Source: Sisyra terminalis | Lineage: Eukaryota > Arthropoda > Insecta > Neuroptera > Sisyridae | Assembly (NCBI GenBank): GCA_958496175.1 | Contig: OY292274.1 | Location: forward strand, 7,688,001 to 7,752,000 | Length of the DNA: 64,000 bases | Direction of reading: 5' to 3' | In this document: in pieces, positions 60,147 to 64,000 of the stretch | Numbering within the stretch: position 1 is the stretch's first letter | Layout: each line of letters begins with the position of its first letter | Position numbers and translations under genes: made by a program | Notes under the pieces: generated by a model | The model's input: only the letters and a program-made list of their open reading frames with translations | What the model was told of the DNA's origin: nothing | The model's database searches: none

Positions 60147-61380
60147 GGGGCATTTCACGTGAAGCGGACAGCGAAAAAAGAGTGATGTTTTGAAATTTGT
60201 TCATATTTGGAATAATTGTACTTCTAGTAAGTATGAATGTGGATACAAAATATTTTTTTCGAATGCTGATTAATTGCCAAGTTATACGCTTCTAAAGAAT
60301 TGTCACTTTTGAAATTAGTATTTTTTGATAATTTTTTTTCGAATTATTTTTTTTTTAAAATATTAAATATGGCGGTTTAAATAGAAAATTAACTGTTCTT
60401 TCTAAATAAAAAATAAAACTGGACATTTTTATTTTTTTTAATTATACAAAACCGGAAGTAAACTTTTCAAATCAGAATTTTAGTAACTTCGACCATTTTG
60501 ATTTTAGATTTTTTTTTATTTCAAAATACAGCCTAAAGTACATTTATAATTCACCAAAAGTTTCATAATGGGATCTGCAATAGTTTAGGAGATAGATGAA
60601 TTAAAGTACATACATGTCGTATTGAGCATCGTACCCTAGCTCCTTTAGGTCAACTGGTTTACGCGATATAACACTAAAACGCTGCAATAATTATATATAC
60701 TATCCTACTTAAGCGTATTTAAAGTTCTAACAATGTTGTGGGGTAATTATTATTCAAATTAAAATAGTACTTACTGAAAAAAAAAATAGTAGGAGACAGT
60801 TGTTTAAAATAAATTTCGTGATAAGTAATAAAATCGTCTGCTAGCCAAAGGGGTTGAATGATTATAGTAAACATGCTCCATAAATCCCATGTTAAACTTA
60901 AACTTTCATTTCCCCTCAATTCTCCAAGTGATCGTACCCCTTCAACAGCATATTTGTACAAAATTGTTCTAATTGTTTTAGCAAAGAGAGGAGAGAATAT
61001 ATTTTGTTCAAATATGGTGTGGATGGTGTATCATAAGTGTACTTTAGGCTATATTTTGAAATAAAAAAATCAAAAATCAAAATGGTCGAAGTTACTTAAA
61101 TTCTGATTTGAAAAGTTTACTTCCGGTTTTGTATATTAAAAAAATAAAAATGTCCAGTTTTATTTTTTATTTACAAAGAACAGTTAATTTTCTATTTAAT
61201 CCACCATATTTATTACTTTAAAAAAACAATTTTAACTCGAATTTTTTTTTTCAAAAAATACGAATTTCAAAAACGACAATTCTTTAGAAGCGTATAACTT
61301 GGCAAGTACAATTATGCCAAATATGAACAAATTTCAGAACATCACTTTTCTTTCACTGTCCGTTTCACGTGAAATGCCCC
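60147..61380. mobile_element. GGGGC-type foldback element, copy 2, both ends
   Basis: Ends GGGGCATTTCACGTGAA and its complement; a CTTT flank on both sides suggests a 4-bp duplication. The left arm runs to about 61000. The right arm lacks the inner 450 bp, so the copy is asymmetrical. It matches 14165-15916 and is non-coding. Confidence 0.82.
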
Positions 61381-62327
61381 CTTTGATAATAAAATATTTA
61401 TTTTAACTTAAAGAAAAGTTAACTACATATTGCCAATGTGAGGGTTTTGAAAGAAAATAAGTTTTATTTGAACAAGAGAATTTAATTTAATTAATTCTCA
61501 CCCTTCGAATATGTTCAGTACATGAGATCGGTGGCTATTTCCGTTCGGTCATTTCACTACATGCAATTGACACTTTCAATAACGACCTGATTCGTAATCA
61601 ATTTCTAAATTATCCAATGCACTCGATGCATTGTGACATTTATCTTCATCTAATTACCTAGACATGCATGTCCCCGAGCTTGTCAGTCATTTGAGAGCTC
61701 AATATCTTCAATTGATGTATGCATTTTTAATGTAAATTTAATTTCAGCAAATACAGCACAAGTACTTGCATTAAAATGGTGTCACTGAAATTTTAGAGGT
61801 AAATCCTTGGCGTGAAGTTGCGACTGCATCAGTAGAGTTTGTTGCATGCATAAACAAAATGCAGTGACCGTACCAGTTATGGACTGTGAATATCAACAAA
61901 CTTCTTTACTGTGCACAAAGCTGCATCTATGGTCAATGTGCATACTAAGTGAAATAGTTTATTGCTGCTCGTAAAACACTCCATAAAACGTAGTATTTAA
62001 GACACTTATTTGTAAATATTTTTACACATATTACATGTCAATAAAAATGCATATTTTTTTCACAAACTCACGTTTGTTTCTTTCATTTATGTACAGAATG
62101 TTATTTTTGTATCCGACTTTGTGAGGACTATGAATTGGATATGACAATAAAAAAATAATGATAGATAAGGGAAAAAGTATCGCTATAAAAATGAGGAATT
62201 TATCCATCGGAATAACAACTGGAATAGATGAACCTAATTATGATTACTCCGCAAAAAGAACGTGAAACTTATTTCTTATTTTCTTTTTATAAATATAATT
62301 TTAATACTTATATTATACTGGCTAATC
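61381..62327. other. Unassigned stretch, possibly host DNA
   Basis: 61500-61960 is less AT-rich and not shared with other parts of the window. No coding frame is supported. Confidence 0.45.
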
Positions 62328-63740
62328 CCCGCGATTTCGTCTGCGTAGCGTAGGTGTAGATTATATTTTCTTTTTAGATTTGCTTTTTGTAGTGGTAAAT
62401 GAAAATTTTTTTTTTTCTTATTTCTTTTACGAAAAACATAATCAACCTTAAAAACCCTATTATGTCAACTTTTAAAAGACACATTTAATAAACTGTTGCT
62501 TTGAATAAAATATTTACATGCAAAGATCAATTAAGTTTCAAAAAAAAATTATAAATATCTAAAAAAGGTAAGTCCAATTGCGTATACCTTATGTGAACCA
62601 AATAATCAATAAATCAATCAGTATCTATACATAAAAAAATATATTCAAGTTCAATAAAGTCGGTCTTAATTATGACTTAAAACAGTAAAAAGTTTTCAAA
62701 ATACTCGCGTCAAAATAACAGAAGTAAAAGGTCTAGATTTGGAATATTAGTAGAAATCCCATTTCATTGTCTCGACTACCGACTAAACCTTTTTCTCAAA
62801 ACTATTACTGCAATGTACAAAACTACGGCGAAATTAAAATATGTTCAAATGCACGAAACCCAGATCCTCTATAATCAAGTATAATCATTGTGTATCTATG
62901 CACTTATTATTAAAATATCTGAATTTCAACTATATTATTAAACCATTTTCTTTTAGTTTTCCGAATTCCTCGCTACTCAATATTCGCTCACTAATGTATT
63001 TATTTGTGAATACGTATTTTCAGGTTTACAATATGCGAAAAGCCAAAAAACTTAATGCTCACTTATAAACTTAACTTAACCATTTTCAGATATATCTATC
63101 AGAGTTTAAATTTTTAAGCAGGCCCAAAATATTTGTTTCCTATATTAAATCAACTTTGTTTTATAATAAAGGGTAATTAAGTTTCGTTTTTAACGGTACT
63201 TTGATAATTAAATTTGAAATTTCGATTGTTTATTAGACGTAATGCCGTACAAACTTTGCCACCATTTTTCAGTCTTTTAGAAGAGGAATTATCAAAAAAC
63301 CCTTTCTTATTATATATCTGAATCGTATAAGAAAAACACTTTTCAAATTTCATCGACACTGATATGCATTTATGTTGGAAAGAACAATGTAAAACGAAAA
63401 AAAATATGACCTTCTTTATTTTGATTATCATGACTAAAAATCAATTCGATTTCGCACATGTGGACGTTGTACATACAAAATTGTTGGAAATAGAAAGCGT
63501 GGAATTAAATTCAAATATTTTATTTATTTACAATAACAATAATTGGTTTTTAAATTGTTCTTAATACCGAAGAAAAGTTAGTTTGGAAGATAGTATATTT
63601 TAATTAATAATGAAATATATGATAAAAATTGCTCCCTTAATGCTTTCCAGCAGAATAAATAATTGCTCCAGGTCACAATCATTGCTTAATAAAAGTTGGA
63701 TTTTAAAAAGTTTAATTGTTGAAAATTGAAGAACTGTTGA
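62328..63740 (-). mobile_element. Helitron fragment H6
   Basis: The 3' end region matches H1 (cgcgatttcgtctgcg), but CTAG has become CCAG. The interior matches H1 to about 18865, after which the similarity stops at 63740. Confidence 0.75.
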
Positions 63741-64000
63741 GAATTGTTGTCCTTGGCCAGAGATAAATTTTCATAAAATTCTGGCGTATTTTTGTTTTCA
63801 TTTCTCAAGAAGAATTAAAAATAAATAATTTTTTTTTTCTCGGAAGTCGAAAGTGTGAAGCGTATTTCCAAGTAAAGTTTTTCAAGATGCAGGAAAACAA
63901 AACTTAAATTCTCCTTAATGATTCAATTTAAAAAATATTAATATTATTGTTCGAATCTCTTGCTATGCAATTTAATAATTTGTTTCGTTTTTAAATAAGA
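63741..64000. other. AT-rich stretch to the window end
   Basis: Nothing recognised. Confidence 0.5.

Overview
The window reads as AT-rich eukaryotic DNA from an arthropod, most likely an insect. I see no intact host gene. The organism call rests on the mobile-element set: an errantivirus-type LTR retrotransposon, a jockey-clade LINE, a Penelope-like element (PLE), an intact piggyBac transposon, Helitrons, and two degraded repeat proteins of types I associate with arthropod genomes. No species can be named from the sequence alone.

Layout. 1-1347: a foldback element with hammerhead-ribozyme-like motifs, then a truncated long-TIR element. 2769-5956: a broken PLE whose GIY-YIG nuclease region is split by a TA-flanked long-TIR transposon carrying a degraded, unclassified transposase-like frame. 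5957-14164: mostly unassigned sequence, with a GC-richer island near 7.8 kb and a dead LINE tail near 11.2-12.1 kb. 14165-15916: a foldback element with a solo LTR in its middle. 17459-22481: a Helitron with an intact piggyBac nested in it. 24-34 kb: a second foldback, a second long-TIR element, two more Helitrons (one split by a third long-TIR element) and a third foldback. 36.5-40.1 kb: two large palindromes. 41854-46499: a full-length but inactivated jockey-like LINE inserted in a small inverted-repeat element. 49045-56681: a complete errantivirus-like element with 549-bp LTRs that look identical by eye. 57-64 kb: a MITE, a second hammerhead-like foldback, a degraded repeat protein, a 263-bp mini-Helitron, another foldback and a Helitron fragment.

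The elements are nested, which gives a partial order of events. Helitron came before piggyBac; Helitron came before a long-TIR element; PLE came before a long-TIR element; a foldback came before the solo LTR; a small inverted-repeat element came before the LINE. The only frames that look functional are piggyBac transposase and the errantivirus pol and env. The errantivirus gag is broken by one extra base in an A8 run.

The signals most worth following are: hammerhead-like cores repeated in inverted pairs in several foldbacks and at the PLE ends; a set of TA-flanked long-TIR elements that share internal motifs and may be linked to an unclassified transposase; a solo LTR with two perfect heat-shock elements just upstream of its TATA box; an in-frame splice that would supply the env start codon from a six-codon upstream frame; and tRNA-like pol III boxes carried by two Helitron copies.
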